A stretch of DNA of 64,000 nucleotides from Mucilaginibacter terrae (lineage in GTDB: Bacteria > Bacteroidota > Bacteroidia > Sphingobacteriales > Sphingobacteriaceae), in assembly GCF_031951985.1 (NCBI RefSeq), contig NZ_JAVLVU010000001.1, forward strand, positions 3,472,001-3,536,000, given 5' to 3'. Position 1 is the stretch's first letter; each line of letters opens with the position of its first letter. Both the position numbers and the translations under genes were made by a program. Below, one piece after another: positions 16,582-24,661 of the stretch. Below the pieces are notes generated by a model. That model was not told where the DNA came from. It searched no databases and saw only the letters and a program-made list of their open reading frames with translations.

Positions 16582-17478
16582 TTAGCTCAACCCGTTTTTG
16601 GCAAAACGGATAAAATTTTTGTTGAGACTAAAGTTATCGCCTTTACGGGTGATAAAGAAAAACTCGCGGATGATTTGCAGGTTTTCTACTTGTACTTCTA
16701 CCAACTCTCCACGGTCAAGCTCCTTTAGCACAGCCCGCTGCGGTAAAAACCCGAGTGATAAATCTTCGAGTATAAAATTCTTTAAAGCCTCGGTACCACC
16801 CAGCCTTACACGGGTGTTTAGTTGTGCTATGCTAATGCTATGCCTTTTAAGCTCGCTACTTAAAGCCGATAAGGTGCCCGAACCATTTTCGCGCAGGGCA
16901 AGGGGTATGGTAAGCAAATCGGGTAATGATAGTATGCCCCGGGCAGCAATAGGACTGGTTGCGGCACAAACGGCAATTACCTTATCGGTGGTAAAATACT
17001 CGTATTGCAGGGTATTGAGTTTACTTTCTACCTCAACAATGGCCACATCAATCAATTTGTCGTGCAGGGCGTTGGTTATGTTTTCGGTATTGCGGTTAAC
17101 CAGTTGTATGTTAATTTGGGGCAGGGCTTTGTGAAACTCCGACAGTATTTTAGGGATGATATACAACGCAACTGTAGTGCTGGCACCCAATTTAAGGCTG
17201 CCTTCGGCATCTAATTGGTTGCGTGAAATGCTTACTTCGTAATCAATCTTGCGTTCAATCTCGCGGGCCTCCTGTAAATAGGCAAATATTTTTTGCCCGG
17301 TTGCCGTAAGTTTAATGTGGTTACCGTTACGCTCAAACAGGGCAAAGTGATATTGCTCTTCCAACACTTTTATATGCCTGCTTATGGCCGGCTGGCTTAT
17401 ATAAAGCGCTTTGGCCGCCTTAGAGAAACTAAGGTGCGTAGCTACTTCTAAAAATACCTGGTGACTAAGCGATAACAC
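16582..17478 (-). CDS. LysR family transcriptional regulator
   Basis: 298 residues. Winged helix-turn-helix at the N terminus (FLEVATHLSFSKAAKALYISQPAISRHIKVLEE), then a linker helix and a two-lobed periplasmic-binding-like effector domain from about residue 90 (LKLGASTTVALYIIPKILSEF). It is upstream of thrC on the same strand with a 90-bp gap, and divergent from the Anbu gene 320 bp away. It could regulate either. The effector is unknown; the fold class includes CysB/CysL-like proteins. Confidence 0.9.
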   Translation of the reverse strand: MLSLSHQVFLEVATHLSFSKAAKALYISQPAISRHIKVLEEQYHFALFERNGNHIKLTATGQKIFAYLQEAREIERKIDYEVSISRNQLDAEGSLKLGASTTVALYIIPKILSEFHKALPQINIQLVNRNTENITNALHDKLIDVAIVEVESKLNTLQYEYFTTDKVIAVCAATSPIAARGILSLPDLLTIPLALRENGSGTLSALSSELKRHSISIAQLNTRVRLGGTEALKNFILEDLSLGFLPQRAVLKELDRGELVEVQVENLQIIREFFFITRKGDNFSLNKNFIRFAKNGLS

Positions 17479-17801
17479 GGCTTAAACATAGCTATTTATG
17501 TGCAATTTAAATAACCGGTAAAATGCAAAAATCACCGTAACCGGGTATTGCGCAATTCCCTCATCTGAAATAAATTTGACAGTAAGTTAATAGTGTTCCT
17601 AAATAGAAGTAGTAGATCCCTTTAGGAGAAATAGCATGTTAACAACAGGTATAGGAGCACAGGTAAGCAGCGAGTGGTTATCATGTGCTTCTTTTTTTTA
17701 TCCCCCTTGTACCAACATCAGCATTAATTTTTCTTGAATAGCATATTAATTTACGCTACTTTGCGCCGCTGAATATATCCCCTGATTGAATATTAGTTGC
17801 T
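17479..17801 (+). other. Intergenic region with an orphan terminator; candidate small RNA or leader
   Basis: Between divergent LysR and Anbu genes. A strong intrinsic terminator at 17655-17699 points right, but no annotated gene precedes it on the plus strand. A 33-codon frame (ATG 17636, stop 17735-17737) has an AGGAG 7 nt before its ATG, rare in Bacteroidota, but it overlaps the terminator and its product shows no known motif. TTGACA at 17576 lies upstream. Best read as a ~100-nt transcript, alternatively an attenuator before the Anbu gene. Confidence 0.45.
17655..17699 (+). terminator. Orphan intrinsic terminator
   Basis: AGCACA-GGTAA stem pairing with TTATC-(A)-TGTGCT around an 11-nt loop, then TCTTTTTTTT. 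One bulged A. Ends an unassigned plus-strand transcript. Confidence 0.7.
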
Positions 17802-18554
17802 ATGACTTACTGCTTAGGCATTAAAGTAAAAGAAGGCCTGGTGGCCATTGCCGATACACGCATAACTTCGGGTAATGATGTTACCATCAAAAAAAAGCTA
17901 ACCACGCTTCAAAAACCCGATTGCTCCATATTTATCATGACCAGCGGCCTGCGCTCGGTGCGCGATAAAGCCATTGTTTATTTTGATGAGTTACTGGAGG
18001 GCAACATTGAAGAGTACAACAAAATGTATAAAGTGGTGAATGCCTTTGGTGAGCAGGTTAAACGCGTAGGCGAAGAAGACCGCGAAACATTGGAAAAGGC
18101 CGGCTTTAAATTTAACCTTAACACCATCATAGGTGGACAAATGAAGGATGATGAAGAGCACAAACTCTTCCTGCTTTATCCCGAAGGTAACTGGGTTGAA
18201 CTGGGGCAAGGTGCGCCTTATGTAATAATTGGCAATGCGGCACAAGGTAAAGCCATTTTAAACCGTATATTGAACGAGGATACCAGTATGAAATTGGCAC
18301 TCAAAGCCGGTTTTCTATCATTCGACTCAACCCGGATCAGCGCTGCTGATGTTGATTTTCCGATTGATGTAGCACTGTATAAAAACGGCAGCTTTGATAT
18401 GATAGAGCACCATTTTGAGCAGGAAGACCTTTCGGCCGTATCGGCGCGGTGGGATAAAGAATTAAAAACAGCGTTGAAGAATATTCCAAACCAATGGATG
18501 GATACGGTGTTGAACAAAATTGGAAAGCCAACAAAAAAACGTAAAAAAGTATGA
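17802..18554 (+). CDS. Proteasome-type protease, Anbu family
   Basis: 250 residues. Anbu (ancestral beta subunit) is a bacterial proteasome homologue. The N terminus MTYCLGIKVKEGLVAIADTR gives, after removal of Met1, the nucleophilic Thr1, and Asp at mature position 17 as in proteasome beta subunits; lysines near position 30-32 may supply Lys33. The C terminus is a Lys-rich tail. Its stop overlaps the start of a transglutaminase-like gene (ATGA). In many bacteria Anbu is linked to this protein and to ATP-grasp and alpha-E proteins; the last two are absent here. Substrate and in-cell role are unresolved for the family. Confidence 0.85.
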   Translation: MTYCLGIKVKEGLVAIADTRITSGNDVTIKKKLTTLQKPDCSIFIMTSGLRSVRDKAIVYFDELLEGNIEEYNKMYKVVNAFGEQVKRVGEEDRETLEKAGFKFNLNTIIGGQMKDDEEHKLFLLYPEGNWVELGQGAPYVIIGNAAQGKAILNRILNEDTSMKLALKAGFLSFDSTRISAADVDFPIDVALYKNGSFDMIEHHFEQEDLSAVSARWDKELKTALKNIPNQWMDTVLNKIGKPTKKRKKV

Positions 18555-19396
18555 AATTCAGGGTTGCAGGCACATTAGGATACGAGGTACTTAAACCTAC
18601 TACTTTTATTCTTAACATACATGCCCTGCGAACTCCCGCCCAGGCTGTGCTTGAGGAAACTTTTACGGTTGATCCCTATTATAAAATTGAAGAAATTGCA
18701 CCTCAACATGGCGAAAGCCGCTTTATAAGGCTTGAGGTGCCCGAACCCTGCACCGTAAACATAGCTTACAGTGCAGTTATCGATACCTCGTTCAAGCAAA
18801 CCCCTACCGCAAACCTGATCAAGGTACCCATTGCCGAAATGGATGCATCGGTGCTGCCTTATCTTTTCCCCAGTCGTTACTGCCAATCGGATAAGTTATT
18901 TCGTTTTGCAAACAACAAGTTTGGCTACATTGATAATGCTTTTGAACGTCTTTTAGCGCTAACCAATTGGATACACGACAACGTAGAATACCTGAGCGGC
19001 TCTACCAACTCGCAAACATCGGCCTATGATACCGTTGCCGAGCTGGCCGGCGTTTGCCGCGATTTTGCCCATTTAGGTATTGCTCTTTGCCGCGCGCTCG
19101 ATATTCCTGCCCGGTATTTTACCGGCTATGCCTATCAACTTAATCCGCCCGATTTTCATGCCTGTTTTGAGGCCTACATAGGCAGCGAGTGGATCATATT
19201 TGATGCCACTAAACTGGTGCCACTAAATGGCCTGGTAAAAATAGCTACCGGACGCGATGCCGCTGATGCTGCCATAGCCAGCATATTTGGTGAAGTAAAT
19301 TTCATGGGCATATCGGCTTCCTGCGAACTGGCTGATGATAATTTTCAGCCTGTGTTTTATGAAGGGCAAAAAATTGAGGGATTAACTTACCTTTAA
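18551..19396 (+). CDS. Transglutaminase-like protein, Anbu partner
   Basis: 281 residues. N-terminal domain (residues 1-110) of the bacterial transglutaminase N type, then the papain-like core with Cys169 (AGVCRDFAH), His203 (FHACFEAY) and Asp218 (IIFDATK), a complete catalytic triad. No signal peptide, so cytoplasmic. Translationally coupled to the Anbu gene through a 4-bp ATGA overlap. Probable activity is peptide or isopeptide hydrolysis rather than cross-linking. Convergent with the next gene, whose stop overlaps its own by 4 bp. Confidence 0.85.
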   Translation: MKFRVAGTLGYEVLKPTTFILNIHALRTPAQAVLEETFTVDPYYKIEEIAPQHGESRFIRLEVPEPCTVNIAYSAVIDTSFKQTPTANLIKVPIAEMDASVLPYLFPSRYCQSDKLFRFANNKFGYIDNAFERLLALTNWIHDNVEYLSGSTNSQTSAYDTVAELAGVCRDFAHLGIALCRALDIPARYFTGYAYQLNPPDFHACFEAYIGSEWIIFDATKLVPLNGLVKIATGRDAADAAIASIFGEVNFMGISASCELADDNFQPVFYEGQKIEGLTYL

Positions 19397-20397
19397 TTCT
19401 CGGCCGTCCACTTCTTCATAGCCTCAACAACTTGCCCGTGCGATGCTATCCACGTGGCCGCACTTTTATCCTGACTTTGGCTGATGTACCGCGCAAAGGC
19501 TGGCATGTGTCCCGATTGGCTTAGCTTGTAAAACCGTGCCGCCAATTGCGTACGGAAGAACCGGTTACCGGTTTGCTTTTGGGCAAGGCTGCCAATTGCG
19601 GCAAAAATGGCCTGCAGTTGTTCGGTAAACTTATCTGCAGGTGCAAAATAACGGCGTTTTTCAACCTCTTTAACCGCATCGGTAATGGCTTGGTTAAGCT
19701 CCAGGCTTTCAGCGCCGGGCTTTGGGGGCTTTACGCCGGCTTCTAATTTTAACCTACCGCCTTGCAAAATGCTTTGTACATTACTGTACGCCTCCTCGGC
19801 ACGGTTGCCGTTGGGGGCGAGATATAAATAGCGGCAAAGGCTCAGCAATGCCGATGCGCGTTCATTTTGATGAAAGGTAACCAGGCCATACAAACGTAAA
19901 TTGGCGGGTTGGGATGGAGCCAGTGTTATGGCGTTAATAGCGCTTTGTTCAGCCTGCGAATATTGTTTATTCCTAAAGTATGCCAGTCCCAAACCGTAAT
20001 GCAGCGCATAATCAGCAGAGTCTAATCCAATAGCCAACTTATAATTGCTTATGGCATTAGGTGCTTGGCCCAAGCGGTCATAAATACCGGCCATTATAGT
20101 ATAGCTACTTTGTAAAACTGCAGTTGAAGAGTTTGCTTTTAACACTTCTTTAAAATAAGGCAACGCTTCGACGCCTTTACCGGTTGCATTTAAGGCAAAA
20201 GCCAACTGATATTTAGCCGTGGTGTTAGCGGTATCATTTGCCAGTGCTGCTTTATACTTTTCAATAGCTGCTGCATAATTTTTTGCATTGCTAAGTTGTA
20301 AGCCTTCTTCAATCAGATCTTTCGCAGTTTGTGCAAATGTGCTTACAGCCAATATTATAAGTATTAAAAACAGTATAAATTTCAGGCAATGTTTCAT
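19393..20397 (-). CDS. Secreted TPR protein
   Basis: 334 residues from the ATG at 20397, which gives a clean signal peptide (MKHCLKFILFLILIILAVSTFAQ). The open frame reaches 20430, but that would put 11 polar residues before the signal. At least four TPR units are visible between residues 25 and 190 (ALHYGLGLAYFRNKQYSQAEQSA). The C-terminal 130 residues have no recognised motif. Periplasmic scaffold, partner unknown. Confidence 0.75.
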   Translation of the reverse strand: MKHCLKFILFLILIILAVSTFAQTAKDLIEEGLQLSNAKNYAAAIEKYKAALANDTANTTAKYQLAFALNATGKGVEALPYFKEVLKANSSTAVLQSSYTIMAGIYDRLGQAPNAISNYKLAIGLDSADYALHYGLGLAYFRNKQYSQAEQSAINAITLAPSQPANLRLYGLVTFHQNERASALLSLCRYLYLAPNGNRAEEAYSNVQSILQGGRLKLEAGVKPPKPGAESLELNQAITDAVKEVEKRRYFAPADKFTEQLQAIFAAIGSLAQKQTGNRFFRTQLAARFYKLSQSGHMPAFARYISQSQDKSAATWIASHGQVVEAMKKWTAEN

Positions 20398-20529
20398 TTG
20401 TAAATTTTTCAGGTAAATTGATCTACTCAAAAATATATTAAATGAGTATAACTATTCCCCCATTCTTAGCCGTATAAGCACTTTTACATTTATTCAACCG
20501 CATAAAAATTCTATCAATCTATTATTATC

Positions 20530-20979
20530 ATGAAAATTGAAAAAAAACCATTTGATTTAACCGCACCTACTACTAATTGTATTTCTCTTGATGATGCTGT
20601 TAAACGCACAGAAAACTGGCGCAAATTTATAAGTAATCCTTCTGCAGCCGCTGTAATGCATGCGATACCAAAAGCGGTTTACATCTCAAAATCAGACATT
20701 GTAGCGATGTATAAATCACTGGAAGAAAACAGTGAATTTACAGGTGCACGTGCTTACTTTACTCTTAAATACGATCCCAAGGTAGAAACAGAGAAGAATA
20801 TAGTAACATTTTGTATGGTGATGGTTAGAGAATGTTCATATTCGCGATGCGGAGAAGATGTTTTACCTTTGCTTAGAAATGAAGTTGGTACCGGAGACGA
20901 TGACGATACCGGCATTTATGATTATACCAGGCCATGTCCCGACTTTTGTGACCCTAAAAGCGTACTTTTTGGCGACTAA
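20530..20979 (+). CDS. Conserved-looking protein of unknown function, 149 aa
   Basis: No signal peptide or membrane segment; I do not recognise the family. Notable: a cysteine cluster (FCMVMVRECSYSRCGEDV and RPCPDFCDPKS), five consecutive acidic residues late in the chain (GDDDDTGIYDY), and a folded-looking amphipathic middle. The next gene starts 16 bp downstream and a histidine kinase follows, so it is probably the first member of a signalling operon. Confidence 0.65.
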   Translation: MKIEKKPFDLTAPTTNCISLDDAVKRTENWRKFISNPSAAAVMHAIPKAVYISKSDIVAMYKSLEENSEFTGARAYFTLKYDPKVETEKNIVTFCMVMVRECSYSRCGEDVLPLLRNEVGTGDDDDTGIYDYTRPCPDFCDPKSVLFGD

Positions 20980-20995
20980 ACTTTGATTGTTTTTT

Positions 20996-21652
20996 ATGAA
21001 AGAATTTGTGCTTTTTTTTATGGATTATATTGTGCCTGGAAGCACACTTTTACCTTTAGGAGCCGGATTACTTTACTATAAACAACTCAATAAGCCACTT
21101 CGCACATTGCTTTTGTACCTGGCCATGGCATTTACATTAAATGTTATAGGCACTGTATTAGCTAATTATGGCGTTAATAACTTGCCGGGTTTACACCTGT
21201 ATACTATTTGCGAAGTGGTTTTGCTGATGCTATATTTTAAAGCCGCTTTTGATAATGCAAAGGCTGATAAAATTATAAACATTATATTATGGGCGTTCCC
21301 ACTGCTTTGTATTATTAACTTTTCATTTTTTCAAAGTTTATACGAGTTTAATACTTATACAAGGCCACTGGGGGCGCTTATTGTTATAGTAGCCAGCATA
21401 TTGTACCTCGCCGTACAAAGTGATTTTAAAAAACCTGAACTGATCACGGTTTCAGGCAGGATAGTTGCTTCAGGTTTTCTTATTTATTTTTGTAGTTCGC
21501 TTTTTCAATTTATTTTTTCAAATGTATTAAGTCATCACGTTGCAAAAGAAGTAAGGAAAATAATATGGGAAATACATGCGTGCCTGGTGATTATTATGTA
21601 CTTATTCTTTTTGGCTGCCATATTAAATGAGCGACGTAAAAGACAATATTGA
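20996..21652 (+). CDS. Multi-pass membrane protein, probable partner of hybrid kinase
   Basis: 218 residues from ATG 20996 (an in-frame TTG at 20987 is less likely). Six or seven hydrophobic segments cover nearly the whole length; the loops are short. No known domain. Its last 26 bp overlap the start of the hybrid histidine kinase gene, so translation of the two is coupled. Inference: it is the membrane sensor for that kinase, whose own N terminus has just one membrane helix and no sensory domain. Confidence 0.7.
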   Translation: MKEFVLFFMDYIVPGSTLLPLGAGLLYYKQLNKPLRTLLLYLAMAFTLNVIGTVLANYGVNNLPGLHLYTICEVVLLMLYFKAAFDNAKADKIINIILWAFPLLCIINFSFFQSLYEFNTYTRPLGALIVIVASILYLAVQSDFKKPELITVSGRIVASGFLIYFCSSLFQFIFSNVLSHHVAKEVRKIIWEIHACLVIIMYLFFLAAILNERRKRQY

Positions 21653-23273
21653 TGTACTGGTTATAACAGCAATGCTGTGCTCGTTCACCATTGTTGTTTG
21701 TTTTCTGATCGTGTTATATCGCAAGCAGTCGGATGCCTTGCGCCAAAAAAAAGCCAATCAGGCCAAAAGTGTTTTTTTAGCCACTATGAGCCACGAAATA
21801 CGCACCCCAATGAACGGCGTATTGGGCATGGCTGCCCTTCTCAAAGAAACAGAACTTACTACCGAACAACGGGAGTTTACCCAATCCATCATTCAAAGTG
21901 GCGAGGCATTGTTGAGCGTGATCAATGATATTCTCGACTTTTCCAAAATTGAATCGGGAAAGATGGAAATGGACTTTCATGAATTCAATTTGCGTAACTG
22001 CGTAGAGGAAGTGCTTGATTTATTTGCCACCAAATTGGCGAAGGGGCCGGTTGAATTATTCTATAATATTGACAGCAATATTCCCAAACAGGTTATTGGC
22101 GATAGTAATCGCTTGCGCCAGGTGCTCATAAACTTAATTGGCAATGCAGCCAAGTTTACCCAGCAAGGCGAAATTGCACTAAATATTGGTCTTTTACATC
22201 AAAACAACGGCAGTGTTGAGATAGGGTTTGCTGTAACCGACACCGGCATTGGTATATCGCCCGAGAAACTACCTCAATTATTTGGCGAGTTCTCCCAGGC
22301 CGAATCATCAACGGCGCGTAAATATGGTGGTTCGGGGTTGGGCTTACTCATTAGTAAGCGATTGGTAAACTTGATGGGGGGCGATATTGGCGTGACCAGT
22401 AAACCCGGCGTAGGGTCAACGTTTCAATTTTCAATACAGTGCAAAAATGGCCGGCAAACCGATGATGCTCTTGATATGAGCGTTATTGCCGGTAAATCGG
22501 TATTGCTTATTAACCATAATATTCAATTGCTTAAATCAATTGAATTACGGTTAAAAGAATGGAAGTTTAAAACTATAGCTGCGTTAGGGGCTACCGAAGC
22601 GGAGCAATTACTGGCGAATAGAGATAAACTCGATTTGTGCATTGTAGATTGTAACCTTCCGCAGGCCGACCAGATTAAACTTTCGGCATTGATCGGTGCT
22701 CGCTTTGGTCAGGTTCCAATTATATTGTTGGTTAAAGCAGGAAATGATGTTTATAAAAGCAACCAACTACCATTTACGGGTACGCTAACACGGCCAATCA
22801 AACAAAGTCACCTTGTGCGCGAGTTATTAGCCGCTTTTAAACAGGAACAATTACATGGAGCTCTTAAACCCGACGCGGTATTAAGGGAGGAGTTTGCCTT
22901 ACTTTACCCACTTAATATTTTGGTAGCCGAAGATAACCAGATAAACCAGATGGTTATTTTAAAGGTATTGAAACGACTTGGCTATAAGCCTCAGCTGGCC
23001 AATAATGGCAAGGAAGCCGTTAGTATGATGGGCGAACCCAATTTTGATTTAATTTTAATGGATATACAAATGCCCGAAATGGATGGGTTAGAAGCTACTC
23101 GCTATATTCGAAAACATCATGCACATCAGCCCCATATTATAGCCATGACCGCCAATGCTATGGTTGAAGACCGTGAGGAATGTTATAATGCCGGGATGAA
23201 TAACTACCTCACCAAGCCCATAAAAATCGATTCGTTGATTACTGCTTTGGAGCAGGTGAAGACGCTGCAGTAA
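21627..23273 (+). CDS. Hybrid sensor histidine kinase/response regulator
   Basis: 548 residues. One membrane helix (residues 10-30), then HisKA with phospho-acceptor His56 ([15 protein letters not shown]), HATPase ([27 protein letters not shown]), then two receiver domains. Receiver 1 (about residues 288-405) has lost the acidic pair (LLINHN) though it keeps a candidate Asp (LCIVDCN), so it is probably not phosphorylated. Receiver 2 (about 430-545) is intact with Asp479 ([13 protein letters not shown]) and TKPI Lys. No DNA-binding output, so a phosphorelay partner must exist elsewhere. Confidence 0.92.
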   Translation: MSDVKDNIDVLVITAMLCSFTIVVCFLIVLYRKQSDALRQKKANQAKSVFLATMSHEIRTPMNGVLGMAALLKETELTTEQREFTQSIIQSGEALLSVINDILDFSKIESGKMEMDFHEFNLRNCVEEVLDLFATKLAKGPVELFYNIDSNIPKQVIGDSNRLRQVLINLIGNAAKFTQQGEIALNIGLLHQNNGSVEIGFAVTDTGIGISPEKLPQLFGEFSQAESSTARKYGGSGLGLLISKRLVNLMGGDIGVTSKPGVGSTFQFSIQCKNGRQTDDALDMSVIAGKSVLLINHNIQLLKSIELRLKEWKFKTIAALGATEAEQLLANRDKLDLCIVDCNLPQADQIKLSALIGARFGQVPIILLVKAGNDVYKSNQLPFTGTLTRPIKQSHLVRELLAAFKQEQLHGALKPDAVLREEFALLYPLNILVAEDNQINQMVILKVLKRLGYKPQLANNGKEAVSMMGEPNFDLILMDIQMPEMDGLEATRYIRKHHAHQPHIIAMTANAMVEDREECYNAGMNNYLTKPIKIDSLITALEQVKTLQ

Positions 23274-23330
23274 ATTAATTCTTTCTTGAATTGAGAGCAA
23301 AAATCCTTCAGCATAAAAGTATTTAAAACA

Positions 23331-23362
23331 AAAACGCCTGCTCGATTGAGCAGGCGTTTTTA
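23331..23362. terminator. Bidirectional terminator, kinase / PDH E1 beta
   Basis: Perfect 13-bp arms AAAACGCCTGCTC (23331-23343) and GAGCAGGCGTTTT (23348-23360), loop GATT, T runs on both strands, between convergent genes. Confidence 0.85.
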
Positions 23363-23379
23363 ATATGTTTAAGTAAATA

Positions 23380-24363
23380 TTACTTGTTAACGTACATTAC
23401 TTCTTTAACAGCTTTAATTACGCGCTCTGCATTTGGCAGGTATTCCTGAATTAAAGTTGGTGCATAAGGAAGAGGCACATCGCCACCCATAATGCGCAGG
23501 ATAGGAGCATCAAGGTAATCAAATGCATCTTTTTGCACTTTAAATGCAATTTCGGTAGCAATTGAACCTAATGGCCAGCTCTCTTCAACCAATACTAAAC
23601 GGTTGGTTTTCTTAACCGATTCGATAATAGCCGGATAATCAATAGGGCGTACCGTACGTAAGTCGATAACCTCTGCGCTGATGCCTTCCTTTTCAAGCTC
23701 GGCAGCGGCAGCGTTAACCACTTTCATGATCTTGCCAAAACCTACTAAAGTAACATCGGTACCTTGTTTGGTTACATCGGCTTTACCTATTTCAATGTAA
23801 TATTCTTCTTCAGGTACTTCGCCTTTATCGCCATACATTAACTCCGATTCCATGAATATAACCGGATCAGGGTCAATTATAGCTGATTTTAATAAGCCTT
23901 TAGCGTCATAAGGGTTTGATGGAACAACCACTTTTAAGCCCGGGCAGTTAGCATACCAGTTTTCAAAACACTGACTGTGCTGCGAGCTCAACATACCTGC
24001 GTTACCGGTAGGACCGCGAAATACAGCAGGAACAGAGAACTGACCACCGCTCATACTCATCATTTTGGCAGCGCCATTGATGATCTGGTCAATAGCAACC
24101 AGTGAGAAGTTGAACGTCATGAACTCAACTATAGGGCGTAAGCCATTCATGGCCGAACCAATGGCTATACCGGCAAAACCCAGCTCAGAGATAGGAGTGT
24201 CGATAACACGTTTAGCACCAAACTCATCTAACATGCCCTGGCTAACTTTGTAAGCACCGTTATATTCGGCAACTTCTTCACCCATCAGGTATATGTTTTC
24301 GTCCTTACGCATTTCTTCGTTCATCGCTTCACGAAGTGCTTCTCTGAATTGTATTTCTCTCAT
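23380..24363 (-). CDS. pdhB: Pyruvate dehydrogenase E1 component, beta subunit
   Basis: 327 residues starting at the ATG at 24363 (MREIQFREALREAM); the frame is open to 24396 but the family begins here. E1 beta pairs with E1 alpha to decarboxylate pyruvate with thiamine diphosphate. Visible are the acidic GEEVAEYNGAYKVSQG region contacting the cofactor, HSQCFENWYANCPGLKVVVPSNPYDAKGL, and the C-terminal LVLVEESWPLGSIATEI. The E1 alpha and E2 genes are 25 kb away (49345-52031), so this subunit is encoded apart from its partners. Confidence 0.92.
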   Translation of the reverse strand: MREIQFREALREAMNEEMRKDENIYLMGEEVAEYNGAYKVSQGMLDEFGAKRVIDTPISELGFAGIAIGSAMNGLRPIVEFMTFNFSLVAIDQIINGAAKMMSMSGGQFSVPAVFRGPTGNAGMLSSQHSQCFENWYANCPGLKVVVPSNPYDAKGLLKSAIIDPDPVIFMESELMYGDKGEVPEEEYYIEIGKADVTKQGTDVTLVGFGKIMKVVNAAAAELEKEGISAEVIDLRTVRPIDYPAIIESVKKTNRLVLVEESWPLGSIATEIAFKVQKDAFDYLDAPILRIMGGDVPLPYAPTLIQEYLPNAERVIKAVKEVMYVNK

Positions 24364-24524
24364 TATATTATTAAGAATGAAAATTTTCCGTCGCAAATAT
24401 AGCTAATGGCACGTTAAAAACAACCTGCCGTTACAAAAGATAAATTGGTGTCACAATTTTTACAAAATTGTTATTTTGATTATGCCTTTAATGCCGCCTG
24501 ATATTAAATTGTTAAAGCAGTAAA

Positions 24525-24564
24525 TACAAACGCGCTATTGCATGCTTGCAATGGCGCGTTTGTA
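24525..24564. terminator. Long hairpin between S8 peptidase and pdhB
   Basis: TACAAACGCGC (24525-24535) and GCGCGTTTGTA (24554-24564), extended inward by an ATTGC/GCAAT pair. A very stable stem without a clean T run; may end the minus-strand peptidase mRNA together with the next hairpin (24588-24640). Confidence 0.5.
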
Positions 24565-24587
24565 AAGGCCCTTTCTAAAATCTACTC

Positions 24588-24640
24588 AAGGAGGGGAAGT
24601 TTTAAAAACAAAAAAAAGTTTTTTTAAGCTTTCCCTCCTT
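24588..24640 (-). terminator. Hairpin after the S8 peptidase gene
   Basis: AAGGAGGG (24588-24595) and CCCTCCTT (24633-24640) flank an A/T-rich core that can pair further (AAGTTTTAAAAAC region). Lies 22 bp past the peptidase stop on the minus strand. Confidence 0.45.
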
Positions 24641-24661
24641 GCACGATTTTGGGAGAGACTG

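Noticed and set aside
17640..17690. ACAGGT...AAGCAGC hinting at SRP RNA
   Set aside because: The apical GGAA tetraloop and the symmetrical stem of domain IV are absent.
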